NCBI RefSeq assembly: GCF_963169125.1
Contig: NC_084796.1
Span: 91,806,888-91,870,887 of the forward strand
Source of the DNA: Humulus lupulus
Taxonomy: Eukaryota; Streptophyta; Magnoliopsida; Rosales; Cannabaceae
Length of the DNA: 64,000 bases
Reading direction: 5' to 3'
This document shows positions 1-11,864 of the stretch, piece by piece. A program made the translations under genes and the position numbers. Position 1 is the stretch's first letter. Each line of letters opens with the position of its first letter. A model generated the notes under the pieces. That model ran no database searches. It had not been told where the DNA came from and worked only from the letters and a program-made list of their open reading frames with translations.

Positions 1-670
1 AAGTTTAAGAGAGTGTTTCGAGCTTCAAAGGAAACTCACATAGAGGTCGACTCATAGGACAACATAAAACAACAACCTGGTGAGTCCTTGAAAGCATATC
101 TGAGCAGGTTCACCAACGTTCCAGCATGAGCTAGAGATGCTGATGATATCTCCAAGCTCATGGAAATGAGGACAGGAATCACGATAGGAGATGATTTATG
201 GCAAGAGCTCCAACGAAAAGGAGTTAAAAGTGTAGATAAGTTCTTGTCCCAGGCTTAGGAATTGATAAATTTGGAGGAGGCGCAATTTTCTGTCGCAGGA
301 ACTAGCCAGGTCTCTATTCATCCAACTGGAGCGGTGACAGATGTTGCAACTTCGGCTCATTCTATTACCCAAAGGGAATGGTGAGGGCGACCAGAATGAC
401 ACAAAGAAGAACAAGCCTGGGGAAAAATTCAAGCCAATTTATGCCACCTACACTAACTTGATGAATACACGGGAGTATATTTTCCTAGCGAATTCTAATC
501 GCTTTCCGTGGAAGAAACCAGAGCCATTAAGGCACCAGAGGGTGAAGAAGGATCCCAATAAGGTTTGTCGATATCACAATGACATCGGCCATAACACTAA
601 TGACTGCCAACAATTGAAGGACGAAATCAAAACTCTCATTCGGGCTGGACCGTTAGCCCAATATGCCTGA
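1..670 (+). pseudogene. gag: gag relic with Retrotrans_gag C-terminal half and zinc knuckle (element D)
   Basis: Gag is the structural capsid/nucleocapsid protein of LTR retrotransposons. Frame 1 from base 1 reads a Retrotrans_gag segment (GESLKAYLSRF, then RTGI...LWQELQRKGVKSVDKFLSQA). It is broken by stops near base 55, base 127 and base 258. Near base 345 the reading shifts to frame 2. The longest open piece (341-670) ends in a plant gypsy zinc-knuckle-like motif, CRYHNDIGHNTNDC, followed by QQLKDEIKTLIRAG, the usual tail after this motif in Tat gag proteins. The N-terminal half lies off the window. The stops and the frame change make it a pseudogene. Confidence 0.8.
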
Positions 671-1131
671 AATCGAGTCGCTCCCAATCAATCAGCTAAG
701 CAGAATTCTCGTCTAGAACAAGAAACTTTGATTGGTCAGCCTAGGAATCAGATGGATCGGAGAACCAAGTTGACCCTCCTCAAAATCTTTTAACTCTAAT
801 GAATTTATTGACCTTAGGATCACATTTTTAATAAAATGACTTTATTAGCAAGTCCTGCACTATTTTTACTACACAGTGTAACGGTCTTGGTTATTCAGGG
901 CGTTACAAAACCTGAGGCATTCGGCAAATCCATATCTTCGCCTGCAAAGGAATGCGCAGAGGACTCAGATACAAGAAACAATTAGTCAAAGTAATGCAAA
1001 GAAAATAACAGAGCAAGAACCCTACCCTCTGAGCTAGAGGAGGAATCAATTACGATCGGTTCGGGGTTATGAACTTGATTGGATGAAACCTCTAACTCCT
1101 GGACTACTAGAGGTGGGGGACTCTAGAATTA
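671..1131. other. Non-coding junction between gag and antisense ORF (element D)
   Basis: No ORF or pol motif is recognised. Protease, RT, RNase H and integrase would be expected here in a full Tat element, so this stretch probably holds the deletion junction plus the 3' flank of the antisense gene. A short inverted motif, TGTAACG (879-885) paired with CGTTACA (902-908), resembles the tips of the large LTRs elsewhere in the window but is too short to interpret. Confidence 0.4.
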
Positions 1132-2520
1132 TTACACCCTTTGTCCTAGGAGGTTCAGGCTCTTCTTCTGGGCTAGAATCATCTTCGGATTGCATAAAAC
1201 CATGGGAGAATACACCCTGACGTAAGGAAGGCAATGTCCTATGATTCGTACCATATTCCTAAAAAACGGTAGGCCTAAAATGGAGGGTATTGTCGACGAC
1301 AATAGTGCATCTAGGGTAGCTATTGTCATAGTGTACCATGAGATGATCCACACATTGGAGGAGGGTTGTGTCCAGGTCCAGGTCAATAGGATGTTGACAC
1401 ACGAGTTGATGTTGGTTGGACTGGATTAGCCTAAAACTGGAAGCAGCCCAATCTAATTCTCTATAAGGGTTACCTTGGCCAGAAGTACTAGCTGCTGCCT
1501 CAAACTCATCTCAGTCTGGGTCAAGATGCTGCCCATCCTTAGGAGCTCTTCTCTTGCACACCAGCAGCACCGCCTGTTCTTCCTCCTCGACATCTTCAAC
1601 GACAGACATGACTTCTTAAGGAGGGGGAAGCTCGGGAAACACGAGAGGTGGACCTCGGGTTCTGATAGCCAAAGTCTGATCTTTACGGATCATATTACAG
1701 GCCACCATGGTAGCATCGTTCACTACATTTCTGAACTCCTTCAAGGGTCTTAGATTTCCCTTTCCTCTTGAATATAGCTGCACAAAGAACGAACTCTGTT
1801 AGGAGGATAAAACTTAATAAAAAATAATGGTATTCACATTTGTAGTTCAGAAAGTTAGAAAACTTACAAGGGCGGTTGAAGTATCAGTGAGTGCAGTTCT
1901 TGAACCCATTCAACATAAAGAACTGATCTTTATAGTCTTTTGGGTGGTTGGGGAGGTGAATGACGGAGGCTGTGTTGGGGAAACGAGTAAGCTAGTAGAA
2001 GTTGTCACCTCATCCTTTCTGATTAGGGCTGGCTTTCAGGAAGAAGAAGTACATTATATCAGTCGGGGTGGGGACCTCCCAATCGTGCCTCAAAAATAAA
2101 TATTTTAACCCCGCCAAAAGTCAATACAAGTTTGGGGGAGCTGGAATGGAGCCAATTCGACGTAGTTTAAGAAATCTACGAAGAACTGGTCTAGGGGAAG
2201 AAAAGCACCTCCTTTCAGGTGCTCATCACTCTAGGTCGTAAATTCACCTTAATGTGGCACGCATCTATGCTCTCCTTCCAATAGAGGACGGGCGATAAGA
2301 CCCTCAGTCTCCATCTCGATCCCATGGCTAAGAAGTGTCTTGTTCACCTTCCCTTGAGTTGTTATTCGGGACACAATGTGCTCGGCCTCAAAAAAGGCAT
2401 CAAGGTCAACAACAATCTCCCTTTCCACCACTGGGATGAAGTGAAGATTAGGAGATTCAGATGTTTTTCTTTTGTTAGGCCATGATCTAGCCTGTTTGAA
2501 GACAAAGTTTCCTATTCGTG
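1132..2520 (-). pseudogene. Antisense ORF of Tat element, Transposase_28-like relic (element D)
   Basis: Read on the minus strand, 2450 to 2100 gives a decayed domain with FFVDFLNYVELAPFQLP and then a tract reading ITYFFFLKASPNQKG in shifted frames. It matches the antisense proteins at 13282 and 57417 (GVANYFEVAPFQITP; INYLFDLKSNPNQ). Farther along, 1750-1140 gives an acidic, low-complexity tail (MSVVEDVEEEEQAV, DDSSPEEEPEPP). The family resembles Pfam Transposase_28 ('putative gypsy type transposon'), whose function is unknown. Stops and frameshifts are frequent. The position between gag and the 3' LTR, on the strand opposite gag, matches the antisense gene of elements C and F. Confidence 0.55.
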
Positions 2521-3495
2521 TCGACCTAAATAATGCCTAGATATGGCGATAAAGTTACGGTGACCCAAGGATTTGAGTGCGGATTATTTAATCCAAATTC
2601 TACGTGAGCTAAGCTATGTCCTAGCACCCACGCATGTTTCCACGCACAGTCCTAGGCCACGGGCTATAAACTCGAGAAATTCTCTGATAATTCGAGATTC
2701 GCGTGTCAGACTAACTACTTTTTTTTCGAAGGCGGTTTAATGTAAAACTACTCAAGGACACGTAGCCCTTATGCTCCCCAGTTTTGAAACTAAAAACCCT
2801 TAAACTTACTACGCATAAATAAGCAACGCAGATGCTAAATCATATGCCATGCCCTTTCAAAACCAAACAATCTACCCATTTCTTACGTACATTATGCCTA
2901 ACCACGCCTAATATTGTGTTCTTGGCCTAACACTAAACTCTACTAAATTCAAACATACCCAAAGTAAGAGATTGTACTGAAAAAATTTACGAAGTAAAAG
3001 GAACTTAGTGAAAATAAGAGTGAGAAATCTAAACCAAGTATAGAACTACTTACAATTCCAATGGTTGAGGGAAATAGTGATAGCTCCGATGAGAGTCGCC
3101 TGAGAACTTCTAAAGAGTGGAAGGAGAGCGAAGGGTTCTGAAGTTTGTCAAAGAAAAAGGGAAGTTTTGTTCTAAAAGGAAATTTTTTGAATGCAAAGGT
3201 GGTGAAGTTTAGGCATGGTCTTCCTATTTGTACATAAGTTTCGAGAATCAATCTGGGCCATTTGTTCGGGTCGGCTCGAGATCTAAAGGCCAAGATTAAA
3301 TAACCCATGCGGCGGCAAAAAGTTTGCAGGACAGATGTCGCAGTCCTCGAAATCCAAACAAATGGCAGTTATAGATGGCCACGTGTTTAAGAATTGAGTA
3401 GTGTATGGGAACGACTTCGCACGACGGATGCCTAAAAGCCCATATTGTGTGTGTCACAAAATGACGTCATGCACGAGCAAGAGCTAAGGGGCAAA
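2521..3495. other. Non-coding 3' internal region with polypurine tract (element D)
   Basis: No gene is recognised. A minus-strand ORF at 2949-3308 has no recognisable similarity. The last bases, around 3486-3495 (AAGGGGCAAA), form a polypurine tract directly before TGTTG. This is the expected plus-strand priming site in front of a 3' LTR and fixes the element's orientation. Confidence 0.6.
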
Positions 3496-4182
3496 TGTTG
3501 TACCCTAAAAATAAGTGTGGGTTCAATCACATGGAAAAAGCAAGAAAGTAGAACATCTAGCTAACATTGATGTGAGCGACTCGAGTTAGGACTTGGCAGA
3601 TCACCTCGTAGGCCAATAATCTAGTTCGAGACATGTAATGGTTAGATCGCCTTTAGGATGCTCTTAACTTAATCCAAAACTAAAGTTCGGACATTTTTCA
3701 ATCACCAGCTTGATGAGGATGTTCACCTCGTGGAAACCTAGTCATGACGCACAGTGAAGGATCCCGAAAGACTTGGAGGCTCTTTATACGCTCATTAATG
3801 CCCAGGTTGTAGTATACATTTATTTCCTGAGATAACGGGAGTAATTTCCATAGGAAATCGTAGCACTATGTAAATGGGAATTATCTTGGTTGATTGTTTA
3901 CCATATTTATGGACACGGTTACCCAAACTTGTCCCAAAATTTCAACTATAAATATCAGGGATAATGGATAGGAAAGAGGACCGCCTTTTGTAATAAATAA
4001 ACTCTGCAGAAATTATGAGGTTATAATATTGTTTCGTGGACTAAGTGAATTTTAACCACTGAACCATGTAAAATTGTGAGTGTGAGAAGTTGTTCATATA
4101 GTTCACTACGGTTTAGAAAATAGCATTAATATCTTTCTTATTGGATTTCTTAATCTACTGTTGGCAAAAAACCAAGTCAACA
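3496..4182 (+). repeat. 3' LTR of element D
   Basis: The segment starts TGTTGTACCC and ends AAGTCAACA, giving TGTTG/CAACA termini of 687 bp. A TATAAATA box lies at 3947-3954, with an AATAAATAAA polyadenylation-like stretch near 3993. A polypurine tract precedes it, and no primer-binding site follows it (the next bases are GCTTCC), so it is a 3' rather than a 5' LTR. No second copy is present in the window, so the edges rest on the termini alone. Confidence 0.7.
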
Positions 4183-5777
4183 GCTTCCAAAATTCTTTTT
4201 TCGGCTAGTTCTGATAAAGAAAGTGGAGCATAAAAATTGCATAAAATCTGACTTTTAGATAACTAGACCTGTTGTGGGAATTTTTCTAGGAACCTTGAGT
4301 ATCGTTTTACGATTTAAATCATGTGATGACGTTATTACACTAAGTATTCAATTATTACCTTAATGCCCAAGGTAGTTTAATCTACTATAAATGACATTTA
4401 ATCCGAGTATGCTATATGTTGACTACACTACTAGCTAACGAGACGGGACTTTCCATGGGAGGATTGCCCCCACTCAACAACAGATGACTTGTAAGTCAAT
4501 CAGTGATTTACGTATCTACAACATTAAATAACAATTGCAGTGTTAACTAGAAGAAGGATTTATACACTAGTGAAAGAAGGCTCATTTAGAGACAATGACT
4601 AGGTGTGCTTATGCTCCACGTGAGAGATACGAGGTTCAATTTGCGACCGTGACAATTTGCAAGGAGATAAGTATACTCTTAGGAGTCTTAACAATCCTAG
4701 GGGTGGTTATGCTTCATTCCGATATGTTATTTAGTACAGTTCAATTCTGTGATACTATTTATTATTGGCACGGTTAGTTATCGTGACATTTGACCATGAG
4801 ATAAGTATAATTGATAAACTTAGGAGTCTCAATGGGCTAGTGTGAATTCACCTACCCCGTATTAATGCCCTTTGTAACCGTTGGTTACCCTCGAGAGGGA
4901 TTTATTGTTGAGATAACAATGCTTATTGTTTGGATTTACTGTTGTTTAAAAAGTATTATAAGGGGATATCTTTGGCGCCTTCTGAGTTAGTTTGAATGAT
5001 TATTATTCTGTTAGCATCGAAGTCTTCTTGCATTCATGTATATGTGGCCCCAGCTTTTGGAGAATTGTACTTTTGAAATACTTTTTAAATTATGTCTTAA
5101 ACTCTTTTAGCTCACTTCAAGACTTTAAAGCATAGGTGTAAATATTTTTAGTGTGTACACGCATTTCTTTTAAAAAAAAAATTATACGGATTTTTGAGAC
5201 TTCTAATATATGAAAATCGTTTAAATTTACAAAAATGTTGTGTTACTATTTTTGGGAGGTTACAAAGACTTAGTCCCTTTTCTTTGTAGTTTTCATTGTC
5301 TTTTTAGATGAAAAGTTCAAAGGAAAAATGATACGAGCAAACGAGGGGATGTGCTAATGTGATGGAAGAAGAATTGGATGAGCAAAGGGAAAGAGAGGAT
5401 GCAACGGTGCACTATATGTGGGAGGACGAGTTACCAAATTCTAATGGTTATATGATTCTGATTCGGCACAAGATGAAATATATGTTTAGAAAGATATCAA
5501 AGTTCAAGGTAAAATGAAGCACTACATATATATTGGAGGCACTTAAATGAAGAATATTAAGGAAGGAAAATGAAAAGTTCAATAAGGTATTATGCCAACA
5601 TGTGTAATAAATTAATGGTAGATATGGTGGTGGATGTAATGAATTATGCTAAGAAGAGCTAGATGCCTAAAAAAGATGGATCAAGGGAAGTATGATCAAC
5701 TTCAAAATTAGTTGGCATGATTAATGGATAACCAGATGCAACTATTTCTGAAGAAACGTGTTTGATAGAGCTAGTGA
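4183..5777. other. Unassigned non-coding DNA, possibly an old LTR
   Basis: No coding feature is supported. The 60-codon ORF at 4595 has no recognisable similarity. A bipartite direct repeat (GAGATAAGTATA at about 4665 and again near 4799, each followed by an AGGAGTC motif) and an LTR-like terminus GGGAGGTTACA near 5255-5265 suggest a decayed LTR, but no partner end was found. The segment 5290-5777 is purine-rich, has scattered short reading frames, and is split from 10394 onward by the CACTA insertion. Confidence 0.3.
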
Positions 5778-5799
5778 ATACACTACCACAAAAATGGGC

Positions 5800-6125
5800 T
5801 TTTTCAACAGATTTTAACTATCAGTATTGAGCAACGACAACAATCGACTAACTGTCGTATTTTCCTATGCTTGCGTAGGTGTAGCAACTCCGACGGTTAA
5901 AAATTGTCGCTGCTGCTGGCAACGCCGACAGTTAAAAACTGTCGCTATTGCTAGCAACGTCGACAGTTATTAGTTGTCGCCGTTACTGACAACGCCAACA
6001 GTTATTAATTGTCACCATTTCTGGCAACACCGACAGTTTTTAACTATCACCATTGCTGGCAATGCAAACAATTAATAACTGTCGTGGTTGGCTCTCTATG
6101 GCTACAGTTTTTAACCGTCAAGAAT
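5800..6125. repeat. Left subterminal repeats of CACTA-1
   Basis: At least six copies of a short imperfect palindrome, ACAGTTAAAAACTGTCG or a variant, alternate with GGCAACGCCG-like spacers. In CACTA elements, subterminal repeats are transposase-binding sites; a role here is inferred by analogy. Several copies are individually palindromic. Confidence 0.75.
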
Positions 6126-8152
6126 CATACCAAAAATAAATAAAAAATTGCTTAAAAAGCCTCCACACCATTCAGTAATCCTTAAGCTTCAATAGCATAG
6201 CAGAAATGCAAAAAAACAATACAACAAAGGCAATCCTTATACTCAACCACTTATATTAAAAAACAAATTGTGTAAACATAGAAATACTTAATCATATATC
6301 ATGAGTAAAAGATAATGAATGCATCCCCTAAAATAAAAGTGTAACAAGTATGAAAAAAAATAGTACAACTTCACAAAAGATCTCAAATACACAAGTTCTT
6401 GTGGAAATTTAGCATCATGAACTTAGTGTGCAACATCACTCGCCAACTCTTGCAAAAATTGAACATTCTACATGAATTCAGTACTATATTCCAAAATAAC
6501 TAATAAGAAATGAGCACAAGTCATTTTTCATACTTTTACAAAAGTGAGACCTTTTTTATGTCAAATAATTGTAGATAGATCTACTGAGTTTTCTCTTTGA
6601 ACTTTGACAGCCTTTTGGTCTCTTGAAAAAACATATGAAGTGAACCTCACTTGCATTACATTTGAATAATAACTAAGCCCCTAAACATAAGTCTAGCGAA
6701 TTTTAAACTAATAATTACAAAAACTAAATAAATAACAAAGTCTAAATTAAAGAGATGATTCGCGGATTCTCTTATTGACCATACATTAGGCCTCTAAATT
6801 AAGCAAATGACGAGATACTAGGCTTCCCAATGCTTGGATCGTGCAACATACTTCAACAATCAGATAATATATTTGCACACAATCAATGCACACAATCATG
6901 CAACATTTTTTTAACAGGCAGCAGCAACAACAGGGCATGGAATACAAGTTAGGCAATGAAAAAAATGGTTTGGAGATTAAAACTGCATTTTTTTTACAGA
7001 ACTATTGGCAAAGAAACCATGCTTGGAGCTATTGCATCTATAGGAACAATTATATGATGAGTGCATTGAGATAGCAACCATTTTGCTAGTGCAAAATCAA
7101 ATATCTCATTGGTGGCAGAGCATATTAATGAACAGAATCTAGCCGCATATTAACAACAATTCAATTATAAATATATATATATAAACAAACTAATAATTAA
7201 AAAAACTCATTAACAGAACAAGGAATGAGTCTTGTGTGCCTAATGAGCTGAATATATTGTTTGAGAATAGTCATTATTGGTTTGTAAGCTCATTGCCCAG
7301 AATCTAGAACTTAAGTTTTAGTCAGCGATATACTCCATGAGAAATATAATGAAACACTACAGAAAAATAAGAGTACAACATATAGAGAAACAAATTATAT
7401 ATAATGCTCTACCAATTCCAAAAACACCTAGATAAATATAGCCAAATTTATGAATTAAACGGTAAATCTTTCAAATCTCATATCTGTATAAAAATATGTA
7501 TATGCCGAGATTATAGATGATATTACAGACTAAAATATTGTGATATGTCTCAATATAGATATATAATATATAATATATAAATAGAAAGTGTGTGTAAAAA
7601 CATAATAAATATACAGACCACAGGACAGGGGATAACTAACATCACATTGTATAATAAAGAAATAAACTAACTTGTAAACTGAGACACATACGAAACATTT
7701 ATAACGGTTTCAATATTCTGTAAAATTACTCCAAGAGCAGTGGTCCTGAACCTTATGAATAAATACATATATTTATATATATATATATACACACATACTT
7801 TCTTGACCAGATATACATGTATTTATATATATATATATACATATACTCACATGATATAAAATACAAATATATCCAAAAGTTGCATTTGTGAACATAAAAA
7901 TTAAGTAACCTAAAACAGAAAAACAAAGTCAAATGAATTAATTTTAAACAAGAATCCCACAACCACCAGCCTCACCTTTGAACCCCATGGCCACCACCCC
8001 ACTGTTGAACCCCACAGACGACATCTTTATCGAGCACCCCCGTCTCCATCGAGACCTACGAACGAAAACTCTGCCTAGCATAAGATCTGTAAAATTTAGA
8101 GTCAAAAAGCATTGAGAACAAGCCAACAAGATTTCAGGGTAGACATACACAC

Positions 8153-8182
8153 ATATATAAATATATATATATATATATATAT
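8153..8182. repeat. (TA)n microsatellite
   Basis: An uninterrupted alternating AT run lies inside CACTA-1. Shorter runs occur near 7770-7790 and 7825-7842. Confidence 0.9.
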
Positions 8183-8587
8183 CTGAACTAAAAGTGGAGA
8201 AGACTCCCACCCAAAGATCTAAAGTATATCTACCATTTGTGACAGAGGAGAAACTGGGTGTGTTTGTGTGCCGAGCGCTTCTGTTGGACGCCGTCGAAGC
8301 TACCTGTGCGCCGAGGAGAAGAGGCCGAGTGCCTCTGTTGTGCACCGAGGAGAAGCACCTCCGTGCACATAGAAGGAGAAGAATAGGCAGAGAGACGAGA
8401 AAAGAGAGGGCAATGGTGAGAAGAGAAGGGAGGGGGGATATGCGGCTGGTATATGGGAGAAAGAGAGAGAGAGAGTGGGTGAGAATATGTTGTAATTAGG
8501 GTTTTCGGGCTTTTAAAATTCTTTTTTTTTTTTGTCGGGTGTTTTTTTTTTTTTTCTTTTTGAAGGAGTCGGGTGGCCCTTTTAAAA

Positions 8588-9673
8588 GGGAAATTTTAGA
8601 CAGTATGTGTAATAACATACTTAATTTTTTTTAAATGCCACCATAACTTACTATCCCAAATATATGACAATTTCAATTTTTTAGACAAAAATACCCCTAA
8701 CATCGAAATTGCATCGCAATTGCATCGAAAAAGTATCGTTTGAGATAATAATCAAGTTTTCATGATTGTATCGAAATAGCATCGATGTAGCATCGATTTG
8801 GCATCGATGTAGCATCGAAACACCATCGGCATCGATGTAGTATCGATGTAGCATCGAAATGGCATCGAAAAAGCATCGTTTGGGATAATAATCAAGTTTT
8901 CATGATTGCATCGATGTAGCATTGATTTGGCATCGAAGCACCATCGGCATCGATGTAGCATCGATGTAGCATCGAAATAGCATCGAAAAAGCATCGTTTG
9001 GGATAATAATCAAGTTTTCATGATTGCATCGAAATAGCATCGATGTAGCATTGATTTGGCATCAAAACACCATCGGCATCGATGTAGCATCGATTTGGCA
9101 TCGATGCCGATGGTGTTTCGATGCCAAATCGATGCTACATCGATGCTATCATGAAAACTTGATTATTATCTCAAACGATGTTTTTTTGATGCAATTTCGA
9201 TTCAAAATCGATGACACATCGATGCTATTTCGATTCAATAATGAAAACTTGATTATTATCCCAAACCATACTTTTTCGATGCCATTTCGATGCTACATCG
9301 ATGCCGATGGTGTTTCGATGCCAAATCGATGTTATATCGATGCTATTTCGATGCAATCATGAAAACTTGATTATTATTCCAAACGATGCTTTTTCGATGC
9401 CATTTCGATGCTACATCGATACTACATCGATGCCGATGGTGTTTCGATGCTACATCGATGCCAAATCGATGCTACATCGATGCTATTTCGATGCAATCAT
9501 GAAAACTTGATTATTATCCCAAACGATGCTTTTTCGATGCAATTTCGATGCATTTCGATATTAGGGGTATTTTTGTCTAAAAATTTGAAATTGTCATATG
9601 TTTGGAATAGCAAATTATGGTGACATATTAAAAAAATTTACAAAGTTATTATGCATAAAATATGAAATTTCCC
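8588..9673. mobile_element. Foldback / long-hairpin element made of CATCGATG-like repeats
   Basis: The left arm starts GGGAAATTTTAGACAG and the right arm ends as its imperfect complement, ...ATGAAATTTCCC. Matching flanking segments occur in inverted order: GACAAAAATACCCCTAA near 8683 against TTAGGGGTATTTTTGTC near 9563, and GATAATAATCAAGTTTTCATG in the left arm against its complement in the right. The arms are about 500 bp each and meet near 9100. Most of each arm consists of 10-12 bp units (GCATCGATGTA, GCATCGAAA and variants). The same 8 bases, TTTTAAAA, abut both ends (8580-8587, 9674-9681), but this word is itself palindromic and AT-rich, so the target duplication is only suggestive. The structure resembles foldback or Mutator-like MITEs. 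Reading frames across it are artefacts of the repeat. Confidence 0.75.
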
Positions 9674-10124
9674 TTTTAAAATTCAGTAGTGCTTTGTTTT
9701 TTTATTTTTATTTTACAAAGCTGTGCTTTTTTATTATAAGTCTCGAATGAAATATTTAAAAATTAGTTTATTATAGTATTTTTTTACAAGCAGTATAATA
9801 TCTTAATTAACTATGAAAAAATATATTATTATAAGTTTATTTTTTAAAAGTTTTTTTACTATTTGAAATACATTTAATTTAAAAATTACAATATAATAAA
9901 AAATTACACTATTAAACTTATAGAGTTCTTAAATAATTATTAGAAATGAGAGAGTGATTCTGAAAGAGATTGAGAGAGAATTTAGGGAAAAAAAATCTAA
10001 TTTTAAAAATGGATTAATACATATTTTTATAAAATATATTTGCATAATTTAGTTTAATTTTAAAATATATTTGATTAATTATATTTTTATAAATATATTT
10101 TTTAGGTTTGTTTTATTTGGATTT

Positions 10125-10385
10125 TGACCACAGTTTATAACTGTTGGAATTGGCTTTACACAAACTGTCGGTATTGGTCTCGAATTAACTGTTGGCATTG
10201 GTCTCGAATTAACTGTCGGCGTGGGGGTCAACTACAAAAGTTTTTAACTGTCGACATTGGTCTCGAATTAACTGTCGACATTGGGGTCAATAGCGACAGT
10301 CAAAAGCAACGGTGACAGTTATTAATAGTCGGCGTTTGTTTCTATGCCTACAGTTTTTAACTGTCGGGAAAACCCAGTTTTGTAG
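10125..10385. repeat. Right subterminal repeats of CACTA-1
   Basis: Five or more copies of GAATTAACTGTCG or TTTTTAACTGTCG occur with TTGGTCTC spacers, plus a terminal block CCTACAGTTTTTAACTGTC. This mirrors the left subterminal block in inverted orientation, as expected for CACTA ends. Confidence 0.75.
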
Positions 10386-10393
10386 GAGTGATA

Positions 10394-11859
10394 GGTACCA
10401 ATCAATGTAGTACAAAGTGAACTTTATCTTTCCCGCTGATAGATTCTTTCCTACCCCTCTGATTGTATATTCTTGCCAATTGCTAGCTTGGACAAGTTCC
10501 TATAGACAGAGGAAGTGGAGGTGAGATCTTATTTTGGGACACATATCAAAATATGAGTTTTGATCCGAAGCTCATGAGACCATTTACGATCATAATGCTA
10601 ACCATCCATAGTGATAGAAATTACCCAAAAGTAGCACTACAACTAACGGTTGTAGCGACAAATCATACGTTTGACACGGCCTATGCGTATGATCGATATT
10701 AGAGGTTTGCAAAGGCAATTAAAGATATGTTTCATAGTCTTTAACCAAATCTAGTAAAATTTGAGAACTATTGTAATAGAAGTTGCTATGATAGGTTATA
10801 AGAAGTGAAGTTTACTTTGAAGGATAAAGTGCATAAGATGAGGATTTTCCCATCTTCCATTTCCACTGTATGCGGGATGAGTGTTTCCCCATTTTCTACC
10901 ATTTTTTCATTTTTTTCATCATTTTCATCTAGATTTCTTATGAAAAAACTTGAAATATATCACAGGAAATAGTATATTTTAATTTTTGGGAGAAGTTTTC
11001 AAATAACTTTAGTCTGTCAAAATAACCACAGTTAAAAGTCCATTATTAACTTTCTTTCTTTTTTTCAAATAACCGAAGTTAAATGTTCCCTTTTAACTTC
11101 ACTTTTTTGTGACTTTTAACATTGCATGGATAGACTTTAGATTAAATTGGTGTAAAAATTGATGTCTATCAGGCCTAAAATGCGAAGTTAATGCCTCCGC
11201 CCCTAGTAATGATTATGTACGCAAATGCACGCAATCATAAAAAAGTAATAAAGTGATCAATTGTAATAGCTGGTGTAAATTTTTTTATTATTTTAATTAG
11301 GTTTAGAATTATTTTATATGCTATACATTGTAATTAAAATAATTATGATCAAAACTATTTTAATTGTATGATAAGACAAGTGGATCACTTGGTTGGAGTC
11401 TTTGGAGACTTTAGTCTAAAAATAAATATTAAGGAGAATATTTATTTTTATAAGAAAATGATCATGATGAGAATTATTTCTATAGCCATGGAATAATTTT
11501 TGGGCTACCCTAGAATTATTTAACCTTAGCTTATGATTTTATGTATTGGAGATACACATAGACCACATAAGTTATTTTTCACTATAGGCCATGTTGTGGC
11601 CAAAATGCATGAAATGAAATTTGAAGATTAGTTGAAGTGTTTAAGTGTGTAAATGGATCAAGAGTACATTTTGCACACAAAATTCCAAAGAATGATATAG
11701 AGTGTTCTGCCAATACTAATATTGGAGGGAAATGAATTATTTATTTATTTGTTTTAAAAAAAATAAATGGGTGGTTACCAAGTGTTTTAAGCTGTCTAAG
11801 GGCAAGTACTACACGTAATATGCCAATAATTTTTTTAATTTATAGAGAAGAGTTAGAAA
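10394..11859. other. Unassigned DNA flanking CACTA-1 and element C
   Basis: This is the right-hand continuation of the sequence split by CACTA-1. It holds a decayed, stop-filled stretch to about 10860 and then AT-rich DNA. I recognise no gene, LTR end or repeat family. The last five bases before element C (GAAGG, 11860-11864) are its target duplication. Confidence 0.4.
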
Positions 11860-11864
11860 GAAGG

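Larger units (their letters stand above)
1..4182 (+). mobile_element. Element D: internally deleted Tat-type Ty3/gypsy retrotransposon (5' end outside window)
   Basis: Gag on the plus strand, an antisense ORF relic on the minus strand and an LTR with a purine tract before it occur in the order expected for a plus-oriented Tat element. No protease, RT, RNase H or integrase motif is visible between gag (ends near 670) and the antisense ORF (starts near 1132). The copy therefore looks pol-less. The 5' LTR would lie left of the window. The parts are identified directly from the sequence; joining them into one element is inference. Confidence 0.65.
5781..10390. mobile_element. CACTA-1: non-autonomous CACTA (En/Spm) transposon, 4.6 kb
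   Basis: The left terminus CACTACCACAAAAA pairs with the reverse complement of the right terminus, CACTCCTACAAAAC. The element is flanked by the 3-bp direct repeat ATA (5778-5780 and 10391-10393), the target-site length of CACTA elements. Subterminal copies of a GACAGTTAAAAACTGTCG-like motif are present at both ends. No transposase domain was recognised inside, so the copy is probably non-autonomous. A 1.1 kb foldback element is nested at 8588-9673. Regions 6130-7740 and 9680-10120 are AT-rich with nothing identifiable. Confidence 0.82.

Noticed and set aside
879..908. Miniature TGTAACG...CGTTACA unit
   Set aside because: It is only 30 bp, with no target duplication. The similarity to LTR tips may be chance or a fragment.
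4183..5777. Host gene candidate around 4595-4777 and 5300-5777
   Set aside because: Only short frames without recognisable similarity; the features fit a decayed repeat better.
7944..8499. Possible coding exon in CACTA-1 (ORFs on both strands)
   Set aside because: The composition is low-complexity and Arg/Glu-rich on the plus strand, with no homology that I recognise. It is probably a leader or non-coding segment.
8700..9560. CRISPR-like alternation of repeats and spacers
   Set aside because: The units are of unequal length, inverted about a centre and AT-rich; the setting is a plant genome with no cas genes. It is a foldback transposon.
8752..9623. Open reading frames with repetitive Cys/Met/Asp/His peptides on both strands
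   Set aside because: They are translations of the foldback element's CATCGAT repeats, present on both strands and in several frames, with no start context or domain.
10985..11160. Possible MITE with GTTAAAAGT / ACTTTTAAC repeats
   Set aside because: No clear terminal inverted repeats or target duplication could be defined.
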